A model generated the notes under the pieces. The model made no database searches. It saw nothing but the letters and a program-made list of their open reading frames with translations, and was not told the origin of the DNA. From assembly GCA_000310025.1 (NCBI GenBank), contig FN649741.1, positions 3,781,881-3,845,880 on the forward strand: a stretch of 64,000 nt of DNA, given 5' to 3'. This DNA is from Ectocarpus siliculosus. Its lineage: Eukaryota; Sar; Phaeophyceae; Ectocarpales; Ectocarpaceae. The position numbers and the translations under genes are program-made. Shown one piece after another: positions 61,601-64,000 of the stretch; positions within the stretch are counted from its first letter, which is position 1, and each line of letters opens with the position of its first letter.

Positions 61601-64000
61601 GAAGGCAGGTACATCAGCAATTTTCGTCACTCGAGGAATAACAATGTGGTGACCTTTCCACGTGATGCGTGAGCCAGGAAATACACCAAGGAGGAAAGCG
61701 GGGCTCTGCAGTTACAGCCCGGCCGCGTTAATGCACGGAGAAGGACATGACTGATAATTTTCAGTTTCGTTTATCGTAAAGCTTCGCCTACAGCACAAAC
61801 GTAAAGAACATACCTTGGCAAACGTTACTCGACCAAGCCCCGGTGCTGGCGCTGTACATGCCCGCTGCGCAGGCGGACGGGGAGGAGGACCCCACGGGAC
61901 AGTAGTTGCCCGCCGGGCAGACCGTGCGGGTCGCCAGTGTGTTCCCCGTGTCGGTGCAGTAGTAACCCTCCGTGCAAGCCTGGCAACCCTCTTCCAGGCT
62001 TGCGGCGGCGGTAACGTTGCCTGTTGAAAACGAGACGGACAGACATGGCGACAAAGCACAACTCTCGCTTTTGGAACCCCATGTTGCAGAAGGAGAATTT
62101 GCTAAATGATCTTTCCGTACCATATAACCAGAAGGATGACAGATCATTCGTTCACTGAAACAGCATGGCAGGTTTGTGCGCCGCACATCACCCTCTCCGA
62201 CAAACCCGTCCGTGATAGCGCCGTTACCAACGTTGCACATATCCTACCGGCAGGTACGCGCCTGCTCAAGTTCTTAGAAGGGCGGGCATAGTGAATCAAG
62301 CACACATCTCTATTTAATGGTTTCAGGTTTATGCATGTAGTTGTCTTCAAGGCATACCATGCCTTTCGTGTCTCCTCCGATGGGCGTTTCTGCTTTCTTC
62401 GCGTACACGCACGAAATACCCCTATATCCCCGTGTTGCCGAAACTGTACATACATGGTTATGCTTGAACATCTTCAACGTTTTTTTGTCTTTCGCCGCGC
62501 AACATTCACGACACGTAGCAACCTTGAACAACTTTGATACGGCGTCCTTTTCGAAGAGCGGCTTACCGTAGGTTCCCGCTGGACACTCGAGGAGGGTACG
62601 CGCAGGGTTGCAGTAGGTGCCCTCAGGACACTCCGAACCGGCGGGAGTCGCGCTGACGGAGGCCTCGGGGCAGCGGTACCCAGGCTGGCAGGCCGAGCAA
62701 ACTGCGGTGCCGCCTCCGCTGTAGTATCCGACCTCGCACGGCTGGGGGAGGGCCTCAGGGTCGTCGCAGAAGTAACCCGCAGGGCAGGACGTGCAGTTGG
62801 TTGAGGCGGCGGTGCTGCTCGCGCCGTCGCATTGTGCGTCGTGCGTCGTGAAGAAATAGGTCAGGGAAGGGGAACGGGATAGCAGAGAGGGGGGCCGTTG
62901 GGACGTTTGGCGAACATATTGTAGAAGCCGCAAGCATACAACGGGTTTTCGCGCTTTCCTCAAGAGACAAGCCAAACACCACGTGCCTATAGTAACCGGG
63001 GTCGCAGGCGATGGGGCTGTCCTTCGCGAGCGGGCAGCGATAGCCCGCCGGACATGTGGTGCACAAAGGCTCTCCGAGAAGGCTGTAGTACCCCGGGCCG
63101 CAGGCTTCCATTTGGTTGGTGGACGTAGAACTGATAGATTTCGTTGGCGAAGACGCCCACATTGGCAAGCCACACCCGAGCAACAGCAAAAGGAGCAACA
63201 GGTCAACAGTAACAAGAGATCAGTCTTGAGTCAAACAGGACAAACAAAGGGAAGGCAAGGCCAGGTAGAGGAACAATACAGTACGGAAAAAAAGGAGTTG
63301 AACATCGATTGGATTGGCCCGGAATGGTACTCGATAGAGATTGTAAACCACGCAGTGCTACCGCGGTGCCGTCAACATCGTCGCGGTCAAAACGGTCGAA
63401 AAGGCAGTCATGGTCGAGCTTCCCAGGATGACTACCAGTGGAAGTTACAGGGTGCGGTTGCTCCTTTTGCGACATGTACGCACGGAAGTACCTGCAGGTG
63501 AACCCAGCGGGGCAATCCGTGCATACGTGCTTGCCCCCGACCGCAAATGTCCCGGACAAGCACGGGAGATCTTGGGCGCTGTCTTGGTAGGGGCAGTAGT
63601 ATCCGGCCTGGCACGGCGTGCACGATTGGGAGTGCCCCAACGAGTACGATCCCTCGGGACAAGCGAAAACCGTCGCCTAGGTTGGAGATGGTGGCAGAAG
63701 GAAGGAGCAGAAAGAGAGTGCGAGAGACACAATAGAATGAGAGGCGCACGGCAAATTTTCGAAGGACTAACAGCGTATTCGCTGACGAGGGCCGCGGTGG
63801 AAGAAGAGGGAAACGGTAGCAGAGAAAACACAAACGCTGTGCTCGACTCAAACATTGTTCTTTCGACGAGGATGCATGTGCTAATATTTTTGGCCCTCTG
63901 AACAAGGTTCTCAATCGATGAACATTTGTCGGTTGAGAATCTCAAGTCGTCCCTATCTGTTTTATCATCTACCACCCCCGGACGGGCAGCACTGACACAA
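3334..64000 (-). CDS. Giant single-pass membrane protein: GCC2/GCC3-type Cys-rich ectodomain, cupredoxin-like domain, TM helix, coiled-coil cytoplasmic region (5' end outside window)
   Basis: One multi-exon gene on the minus strand. I traced 106 exons (105 introns) by eye. All junctions conserve reading frame, giving about 17.1 kb of coding sequence (about 5,690 residues) that ends at TAA 3334-3336. The order is Cys-rich repeats (64.0-41.8 kb), membrane-proximal Cys-containing region (40.2-38.4), linker plus cupredoxin-like domain (37.4-36.4), one transmembrane helix (36.1-35.5), charged coiled coil (35.1-6.9) and a C-terminal globular domain plus acidic tail (6.0-3.3). N-glycosylation sequons are frequent before the helix, while Lys/Arg/Glu-rich helix dominates after it. 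This fits an N-out, C-in cell-surface protein. Start codon and signal peptide lie beyond base 64000. It could be a receptor, an adhesion protein or a cortical scaffold; the sequence does not decide. Two adjacent genes cannot be excluded, but no in-frame stop or plausible new start separates the halves. Confidence 0.78.
4771..5969 (-). CDS. C-terminal globular domain with H-A-A-A-H motif (3 exons)
   Basis: Exons 5741-5969, 5280-5426 and 4771-4949 encode about 185 residues unlike the coiled coil around them. Segments include ARLEFGEHLLSVLGLADTVR, FRNSYLWEASTGVLNLHV, RRLSSSGDFGLVLVHAAAHI, HVDPSDMTNDLDPRFTQHFH and RSLKVLTQELF, then a Gly/Ser/Pro-rich tail. The mix of hydrophobic strands, helices and clustered His suggests a folded domain. 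H-A-A-A-H recalls the H-E-x-x-H zinc motif but lacks the catalytic Glu, so enzyme activity should not be assumed. I do not recognise the family. Introns here use phase 1, unlike the coiled-coil part. Confidence 0.66.
5600..5619. repeat. Perfect 20 bp palindrome
   Basis: CTGCCGAAGTACTTCGGCAG is its own reverse complement. It lies in the intron between exons 5741-5969 and 5280-5426. Confidence 0.6.
6875..7959 (-). CDS. End of coiled coil and Ala/Gly linker (2 exons)
   Basis: Exon 7898-7959 (62 bp) encodes GPNEAKERLKETLAANET. Exon 6875-7046 encodes a Ser/Gly stretch, an Ala/Thr run and ISSKLEGIEGLISALK. The acceptor of the small exon (CCAG before 7960) was chosen because it gives an open helical frame that joins both neighbours. 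The Ala/Gly run looks like a flexible linker between the rod and the C-terminal globular domain. The intron between them (7047-7897) has no recognisable content. Confidence 0.65.
7047..7897 (-). other. Long intron without recognised content
   Basis: An 851 bp intron between the last coiled-coil exon and the Ala/Gly linker exon. Nothing identifiable was seen. Confidence 0.55.
8368..11624 (-). CDS. Coiled-coil cytoplasmic block 6 (8 exons)
   Basis: Exons 11529-11624, 11022-11117, 10721-10798, 10134-10273, 9636-9753, 9164-9274, 8794-8952 and 8368-8487 encode about 306 residues. They read as Gln/Glu/Arg-rich coiled coil: HLEQQLELRQRQLQEIAG, ALERLQEINATRHEEELEN, QFKLDQ, KLEQKLAARRQKKTEEMRKR. Exon 11022-11117 is acidic (DEERADAAADVDDDF). 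The last exon becomes less charged (SASGSVSALKVDIDQAAIQL), leading out of the rod. Most junctions are phase 0. Confidence 0.75.
12029..12354. mobile_element. Foldback (MITE-like) element, copy 1
   Basis: A 326 bp unit whose inner part is a long imperfect palindrome. The arm 12082-12154, starting GGCATCCCACGGAGTTACG, is matched in reverse complement by about 12220-12293 with roughly five mismatches in 73 bases. The centre (near 12177-12198) is itself a small palindrome. There is no coding capacity. It lies in the intron between exons 12994-13179 and 11529-11624. Confidence 0.65.
12355..12680. mobile_element. Foldback (MITE-like) element, copy 2, in tandem
   Basis: A second 326 bp unit follows copy 1 directly, starting at the same TGTCTCATTAA and ending near AACTCGCATTTTG. 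The same palindromic arms and centre are present. Small differences (indels near the start, substitutions in the loop) show that the copies have diverged slightly. Confidence 0.65.
12994..15335 (-). CDS. Coiled-coil cytoplasmic block 5 (6 exons)
   Basis: Exons 15210-15335, 14830-14898, 14378-14578, 13993-14075, 13628-13721 and 12994-13179 encode about 253 residues. Exon 15210-15335 has the module KLRDRLAKKRKAKEEEMQQA. Exon 14378-14578 is very Ala/Glu-rich. Exon 13628-13721 has RLAKKKAKAEAKKRELEAAQ. Exon 12994-13179 is less helical, with PGWTGDIAWDEAVMVAMAEE and Trp residues rare elsewhere in the tail, so it may interrupt the rod. Two donors in this block are read as GC (14829 and 13992). Confidence 0.74.
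13991..13992 (-). other. GC splice donor (GC-AG intron)
   Basis: The exon 13993-14075 ends GGACAG and the intron starts GCAAGA. Two leftover bases plus G from exon 13628-13721 make an Arg codon and restore the coiled-coil frame. Confidence 0.65.
14828..14829 (-). other. GC splice donor (GC-AG intron)
   Basis: The exon 14830-14898 ends GATCAG and the intron starts GCAAGG. It joins in phase 0 to exon 14378-14578. The next usable GT lies beyond and gives the wrong phase. Confidence 0.65.
15857..19545 (-). CDS. Coiled-coil cytoplasmic block 4 (9 exons)
   Basis: Exons 19429-19545, 18955-19026, 18619-18708, 18063-18197, 17603-17712, 17308-17434, 16825-16914, 16470-16544 and 15857-16018 encode about 326 residues. 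Exons are short (72-162 bp) and seven of nine are exact codon multiples in phase 0. Modules are KKAKRLAELKKVKAKDDEVQ, TLAERLERRRQEKMNASIAA and KLKDRLAKKRKEREKQLTRE. The remainder is plain charged coil (LEQAEAKMLAKRAAE, EEEEQREVARLENHLARE). No membrane or catalytic motif was seen. Confidence 0.76.
19969..22738 (-). CDS. Coiled-coil cytoplasmic block 3 (5 exons)
   Basis: Exons 22571-22738, 21855-22021, 21216-21354, 20639-20836 and 19969-20163 encode about 289 residues. Modules include ALASRLRKRKAAKEESLRRAG plus GEEETAAALQTLEFEAE, and RMRQRIAARTAERVKELTAQ plus RSKDEIHAEVAAIRDAGEA. Exon 19969-20163 is regular heptad coil (LAAETSLEVTQEEARDLRKN). Two places suggest alternative splicing: a possible 17-nt exon at 21451-21467, and a second GTGAGT donor that would extend exon 20639-20836 in frame to 20546. 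Confidence 0.77.
20546..20638 (-). other. In-frame exon extension by a second GTGAGT donor
   Basis: Directly downstream of exon 20639-20836 the frame stays open for 93 bases (31 codons) to another GTGAGT. The two donors sit in similar sequence, as if a short junction segment had been duplicated. Use of the distal donor would add a hydrophobic Val-rich stretch to the coiled coil. Confidence 0.4.
21451..21467 (-). other. Candidate 17-nt microexon
   Basis: A TTTGCAG acceptor and a GTGAGT donor enclose 17 bases inside the intron between exons 21855-22021 and 21216-21354. Skipping it gives the default in-frame join. Including it keeps frame only if the next exon uses an acceptor two bases further in (CAGAG/AT), which exists. 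It may be a rare cassette exon or chance. Confidence 0.3.
22790..23389 (+). repeat. Dispersed ~600 bp repeat, copy 1 (intronic)
   Basis: It begins TGTACTCATAGTCGTGCATG after a G-run and ends in a G-run. It is near identical along its length to 40869-41444. The 3' part has two tandem units of about 65 bp, each with a short hairpin (GTCGTTGCCAAGCGACG). It sits in the intron between exons 23705-24211 and 22571-22738. There are no long terminal repeats and no transposase. It may be a non-autonomous element. Confidence 0.75.
23705..24211 (-). CDS. Largest coiled-coil exon (169 codons)
   Basis: A 507 bp exon, about three times the gene average and exactly 169 codons, flanked by CACAG acceptor and GTAAGG donor. 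It contains two copies of the basic module (LQKRLAARRKGTDAVV and RAVAARLGQRRAAARAARAE) separated by Ala/Glu-rich helix (AATLADSAEEAERINLERSL, MVHEERNQSLRAIHERAM). It ends with G-K-S-E-E-E-I-A-K-D-L, which matches the end of other modules. The size and two modules suggest it escaped intron insertion or lost introns. The intron below it contains a dispersed repeat copy (22790-23389). Confidence 0.82.
24649..27287 (-). CDS. Coiled-coil cytoplasmic block 2 (5 exons)
   Basis: Exons 27123-27287, 26528-26686, 25945-26060, 25227-25320 and 24649-24798 encode about 228 residues of charged helix. Clear modules are ALVERLKATRRAKEAELERHG followed by an acidic Cys-containing turn, ALEEELLHEREIGLKDARA with an Ala-rich segment, RALRERLQAARAARE, and LRAEADRLLAEHRNRMAQLQ. 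No globular domain was seen. The introns hold no recognisable elements apart from a short hairpin at 25593-25623. Confidence 0.77.
25593..25623. repeat. Near-perfect hairpin, ~15 bp arms
   Basis: GTCACCGCAGGAGGA is followed at once by its reverse complement with one base missing. It is intronic, between exons 25945-26060 and 25227-25320. Confidence 0.55.
27541..32702 (-). CDS. Coiled-coil cytoplasmic block 1 (11 exons)
   Basis: Exons 32595-32702, 31997-32131, 31395-31583, 31052-31153, 30547-30713, 29988-30159, 29653-29804, 28959-29169, 28589-28683, 28066-28197 and 27541-27703 encode about 542 residues. The composition is Glu/Lys/Arg/Ala/Leu with heptad spacing, for example VVNELGESLEHERQRE, LLAEEEAEEEARRSEIEANLL and LLHKQNAQIKELRRKHEAAQ. 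Exon 28959-29169 also has an acidic low-complexity stretch (DDDGDQDPQGQDKTDGSGDE). Exon 28589-28683 starts the R-L-x-x-R-type module (ALRERLAAQR/AKREAELV across an intron). Most borders are CAG/GT or GAG/GT in phase 0. It probably forms a long dimeric rod; the partner is unknown. Confidence 0.75.
33187..35146 (-). CDS. Juxtamembrane cytoplasmic tail and start of coiled coil (4 exons)
   Basis: Exons 34968-35146, 34499-34607, 34005-34199 and 33187-33378 encode about 225 residues. The first is basic and Ser/Gly-rich (KAGFFAKRQNQVSP, GRGRTSRSRLSVSSR), typical of a disordered tail under a membrane. The second is acidic and helical (DVRELVERMQKYHDDVEKEF). The third and fourth are amphipathic coiled coil (VMKLHHLLQQEADELKRLL, LARLKTDLASRR, LSALKRLQELLQEGAEPF). 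No kinase or other catalytic signature is visible. The intron 35147-35512 shows nothing recognisable. Confidence 0.75.
35513..36097 (-). CDS. Transmembrane segment, split over two exons
   Basis: Exon 35951-36097 ends with WALICGLLAGVAFMIFG and exon 35513-35612 continues VVSAVYYF then RTKAW. Joined, this is one hydrophobic helix of about 25 residues followed by basic residues, the pattern of a type I membrane anchor (N-terminus outside). The intron falls inside the helix in a Gly codon (phase 2). Before the helix, NSDNITL carries a sequon; after it the sequence is basic and Cys-poor. The upstream acceptor (GTGCATCAG at 36098) is the first AG after a pyrimidine tract and keeps frame with the cupredoxin-like exon. 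Confidence 0.8.
36449..37421 (-). CDS. Charged linker plus cupredoxin-like domain (2 exons)
   Basis: Exon 36951-37421 encodes an Arg/Tyr/Pro-rich linker (RDRFFTENGTHTT, PDFYPYPSQEEEG, DFDYGGPPYDGRPP) and then SCVRKGDSVLFDISSGCYPV. Exon 36449-36610 continues with FDYGEFRTVAELA, FGFVFEDAGTYVFSSSC and GSVIVLAVMGEDV. A K-G-D-x-V-x-F strand, a Y-P-V-Y segment, a G-T-Y-V-F strand and a following Cys are the skeleton of a cupredoxin-like beta sandwich. The usual His copper ligands are not evident, so a structural rather than redox role is likelier. The fold call is from motif shape only. It lies directly before the membrane segment. Confidence 0.62.
37422..38355 (-). other. Long intron without recognised content
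   Basis: A 934 bp intron separating the membrane-proximal region from the linker and cupredoxin-like exons. No repeat or extra exon was found; flanking phases match without one. Confidence 0.6.
38356..40245 (-). CDS. Membrane-proximal Cys-containing region (4 exons)
   Basis: Exons 40061-40245, 39542-39620, 38944-39046 and 38356-38719 encode about 244 residues. The first two look EGF-like, with Cys in an irregular pattern (QCICRSGYEYYN, DCQPIVYERCYTG, GLCECHGQ). The next reads CDVNCRDNAALMFVDPLTG then IVVIDGNSTG, a hydrophobic beta-like stretch. The largest exon has CSDDAGCGLFPV and a sequon (NFS), then a Ser/Ala-rich low-complexity linker and an acidic stretch. The 40061 donor (AA/GTGGGA) was chosen because it alone matches the next exon's phase. 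I do not recognise the family of the non-repeat part. Confidence 0.72.
40869..41444 (+). repeat. Dispersed ~580 bp repeat, copy 2 (intronic)
   Basis: Same element and orientation as 22790-23389, again preceded and followed by G-rich tracts, and again with two tandem hairpin units at the 3' end. It lies in the large intron between exons 41774-42031 and 40061-40245. A six-base indel and scattered substitutions separate the copies. Confidence 0.75.
41774..44144 (-). CDS. Cys-rich ectodomain block 6, last regular repeats (5 exons)
   Basis: Exons 44030-44144, 43573-43680, 43271-43450, 42845-43111 and 41774-42031 encode about 309 residues. Modules include CQAGFVCYPGEPIPEQC, CYRGYYCPQ, CPAGYYCFSE, CPGGFQCHEG, CPRGYYCPLGSSEPVAC and CPGGYVCLGTTITATP. 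All five exons end in phase 0, unlike the mixed phases upstream. The regular repeat array ends here; the final module (FICPADHYQ) runs into the non-repetitive region encoded at 40.2 kb. Confidence 0.85.
42032..42844 (-). other. Long intron without recognised content
   Basis: An 813 bp intron between two Cys-rich exons that join in phase 0. A Pro/Ser-rich open frame on the plus strand near 42535-42798 has no supporting features. Confidence 0.6.
44893..47632 (-). CDS. Cys-rich ectodomain block 5 (6 exons)
   Basis: Exons 47452-47632, 46851-47129, 46475-46622, 45817-46083, 45225-45355 and 44893-45024 encode about 379 residues of GCC2/GCC3-like repeats: CQPGFYCPDVGTYNATVEC, CTEGFYCPG, CPAGHYCPAGSSNPRDC, CPDRHYCEATATEALPC, CLPGKICPGNTTTPEEC, CPPGHYCLDGNVTSTC. 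The exon 46475-46622 ends at a GC donor (AG/GCAAGA). The last exon has an unusual Tyr/Trp-rich stretch (YANVTYEAYNEIWEAL) before CPAGHYCPPG, longer than a normal inter-module spacer. Confidence 0.83.
46473..46474 (-). other. GC splice donor (GC-AG intron)
   Basis: The exon 46475-46622 ends GTCGAG and the intron starts GCAAGA, the classic GC-donor context. It joins in phase 0 to exon 45817-46083. Nearby GT dinucleotides give wrong phase. Confidence 0.65.
48249..51811 (-). CDS. Cys-rich ectodomain block 4 (7 exons)
   Basis: Exons 51656-51811, 51148-51233, 50731-50864, 50034-50286, 49415-49547, 49086-49246 and 48249-48440 encode about 372 residues. Modules include CNEGFYCSGGSSSATPSC, CPGGSYCNDASG, CYAGYYCVQ, CPAGYYCPVGSETPQAC, CPAGFYCPAGTAEATLQC (spanning an intron) and CNATYYCGGGAVIATP. 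The exon 50034-50286 begins with an acidic spacer (PSPENEVDEDGNV) between modules. The donor of 51148-51233 was chosen as GTGCGG rather than the nearer GTATGC because only it keeps frame with 50731-50864. The intron 50287-50730 has no recognisable content. Confidence 0.83.
52262..56421 (-). CDS. Cys-rich ectodomain block 3 (9 exons)
   Basis: Exons 56138-56421, 55721-55917, 55209-55398, 54568-54835, 54126-54275, 53429-53568, 52874-53008, 52546-52686 and 52262-52446 encode about 563 residues. Modules include CPPGFYCSGTSNPAPTGGC, CYAGHYCTGG, CTAGYYCPDQATITP, CAEGYFCKLG and CPAGYYCEANATAYDSTPC. All borders match GT-AG signals and keep frame. Three consecutive exons (53429-53568, 52874-53008, 52546-52686) end in phase 0. 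The intron between 55398 and 55721 carries the 80 bp CT microsatellite. Like its neighbours, it probably forms part of a long disulphide-rich extracellular stalk. Confidence 0.85.
55561..55640. repeat. (CT)40 microsatellite
   Basis: Eighty bases of perfect CT (GA on the coding strand) followed by CT-rich sequence. It lies in the 322 bp intron between exons 55721-55917 and 55209-55398, and makes up a quarter of that intron. Confidence 0.95.
56883..59919 (-). CDS. Cys-rich ectodomain block 2 (7 exons)
   Basis: Exons 59801-59919, 59544-59619, 58907-59000, 58090-58272, 57621-57841, 57303-57444 and 56883-57122 encode about 358 residues of the same GCC2/GCC3-like repeat. Examples are EAGHYCGSNETSAVD, CDPGYYCPAG, CDPGSYCDQRGLTNPAGLC and CPLGTYGNTTGL. 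Short exons of 76-94 bp carry half modules. The exon at 57303-57444 has an irregular repeat (CPERFYRSSSG, SGGYCPSG) lacking one usual Cys. Sequons (NMT, NTT, NSS, NGT) are common. The intron 59001-59543 has no recognisable content. Confidence 0.85.
60088..63676 (-). CDS. Cys-rich ectodomain block 1 (7 exons)
   Basis: Exons 63492-63676, 62987-63130, 62567-62814, 61814-62020, 61084-61414, 60792-60902 and 60088-60319 encode about 486 residues. The repeat is C-P-x-G-x-Y-C-P-x-G followed by a short linker and C-P-x-G-T-Y, as in the GCC2/GCC3 and ephrin-receptor-like Cys-rich families (small disulphide-bonded modules in extracellular proteins). Examples are CPAGYYCPVNTPSSTSYPC and CDPGHYCPKGTSYADQYPC. 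The last exon has ERFACFSG and EWCGGSG variants of the usual Y-Y-C. Sequons such as NVT support an extracellular location. The 62987 border is read as a GC-AG donor because only that choice keeps frame with the next exon. The intron 62021-62566 shows nothing recognisable. Confidence 0.85.
62985..62986 (-). other. GC splice donor (GC-AG intron)
   Basis: The exon 62987-63130 ends TATAG and the intron starts GCACGT. A GT three bases further would give phase 0 and break the frame with exon 62567-62814. The GC donor leaves two bases that complete a Ser codon in the expected Y-Y-S position of the repeat. Confidence 0.6.
63973..64000 (-). CDS. Partial exon at window edge (giant gene, most 5' visible)
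   Basis: A possible exon runs off the right edge. Its 3' border is a GTAGAT donor (minus strand) just below 63973. One frame is open and joins the next exon (63492-63676) in phase 0, reading toward a Cys-Pro-Glu-Gly segment. Only 28 bases are visible, so this is weak. Confidence 0.35.

Overview
The window looks like nuclear DNA of a multicellular stramenopile, most likely a brown alga of the Ectocarpus type. This is an inference from gene style: very many short exons (about 60-500 bp) separated by introns of a few hundred bp, moderate GC, microsatellites and small non-autonomous repeats in introns, and a giant GCC2/GCC3-type Cys-rich protein. No rRNA, tRNA, operon or CRISPR array was seen.

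Almost the whole window (3334 to beyond 64000, minus strand) reads as one giant gene. I traced 106 exons by eye from splice sites, and every junction keeps the reading frame. Together they give about 17.1 kb of coding sequence, roughly 5,690 residues, and the 5' end (start codon, signal peptide) lies beyond base 64000. From N to C terminus the visible protein has: (1) about 2,500 residues of tandem Cys-rich repeats of the GCC2/GCC3 / ephrin-receptor-like type (64.0-41.8 kb); (2) a non-repetitive, partly EGF-like membrane-proximal region (40.2-38.4 kb); (3) a linker and a cupredoxin-like domain (37.4-36.4 kb); (4) one transmembrane helix split by an intron (36.1-35.5 kb); (5) a basic juxtamembrane tail and about 2,300 residues of highly charged coiled coil with a recurring R-L-x-x-R-R module (35.1-6.9 kb); (6) a globular C-terminal domain with an H-A-A-A-H motif (6.0-4.8 kb); and (7) a charged tail ending at a TAA at 3334 (4.4-3.3 kb). 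The design suggests a single-pass cell-surface protein with a very long cytoplasmic rod. Function is unknown.

Bases 1-3333 are mostly non-genic. They hold a short, apparently frame-broken open frame at the left edge, a small inverted and tandem repeat near 1 kb, and a diverged direct duplication near 2.3-3.0 kb. Several introns of the giant gene carry repeats: two near-identical copies of a ~580-600 bp element (22.8 and 40.9 kb), a tandem pair of 326 bp foldback elements (12.0-12.7 kb), and an 80 bp CT microsatellite (55.6 kb). Other introns of 100-900 bp hold nothing I recognise. Exon borders were placed by eye and checked only by reading-frame continuity, so single borders may be off by a few bases.
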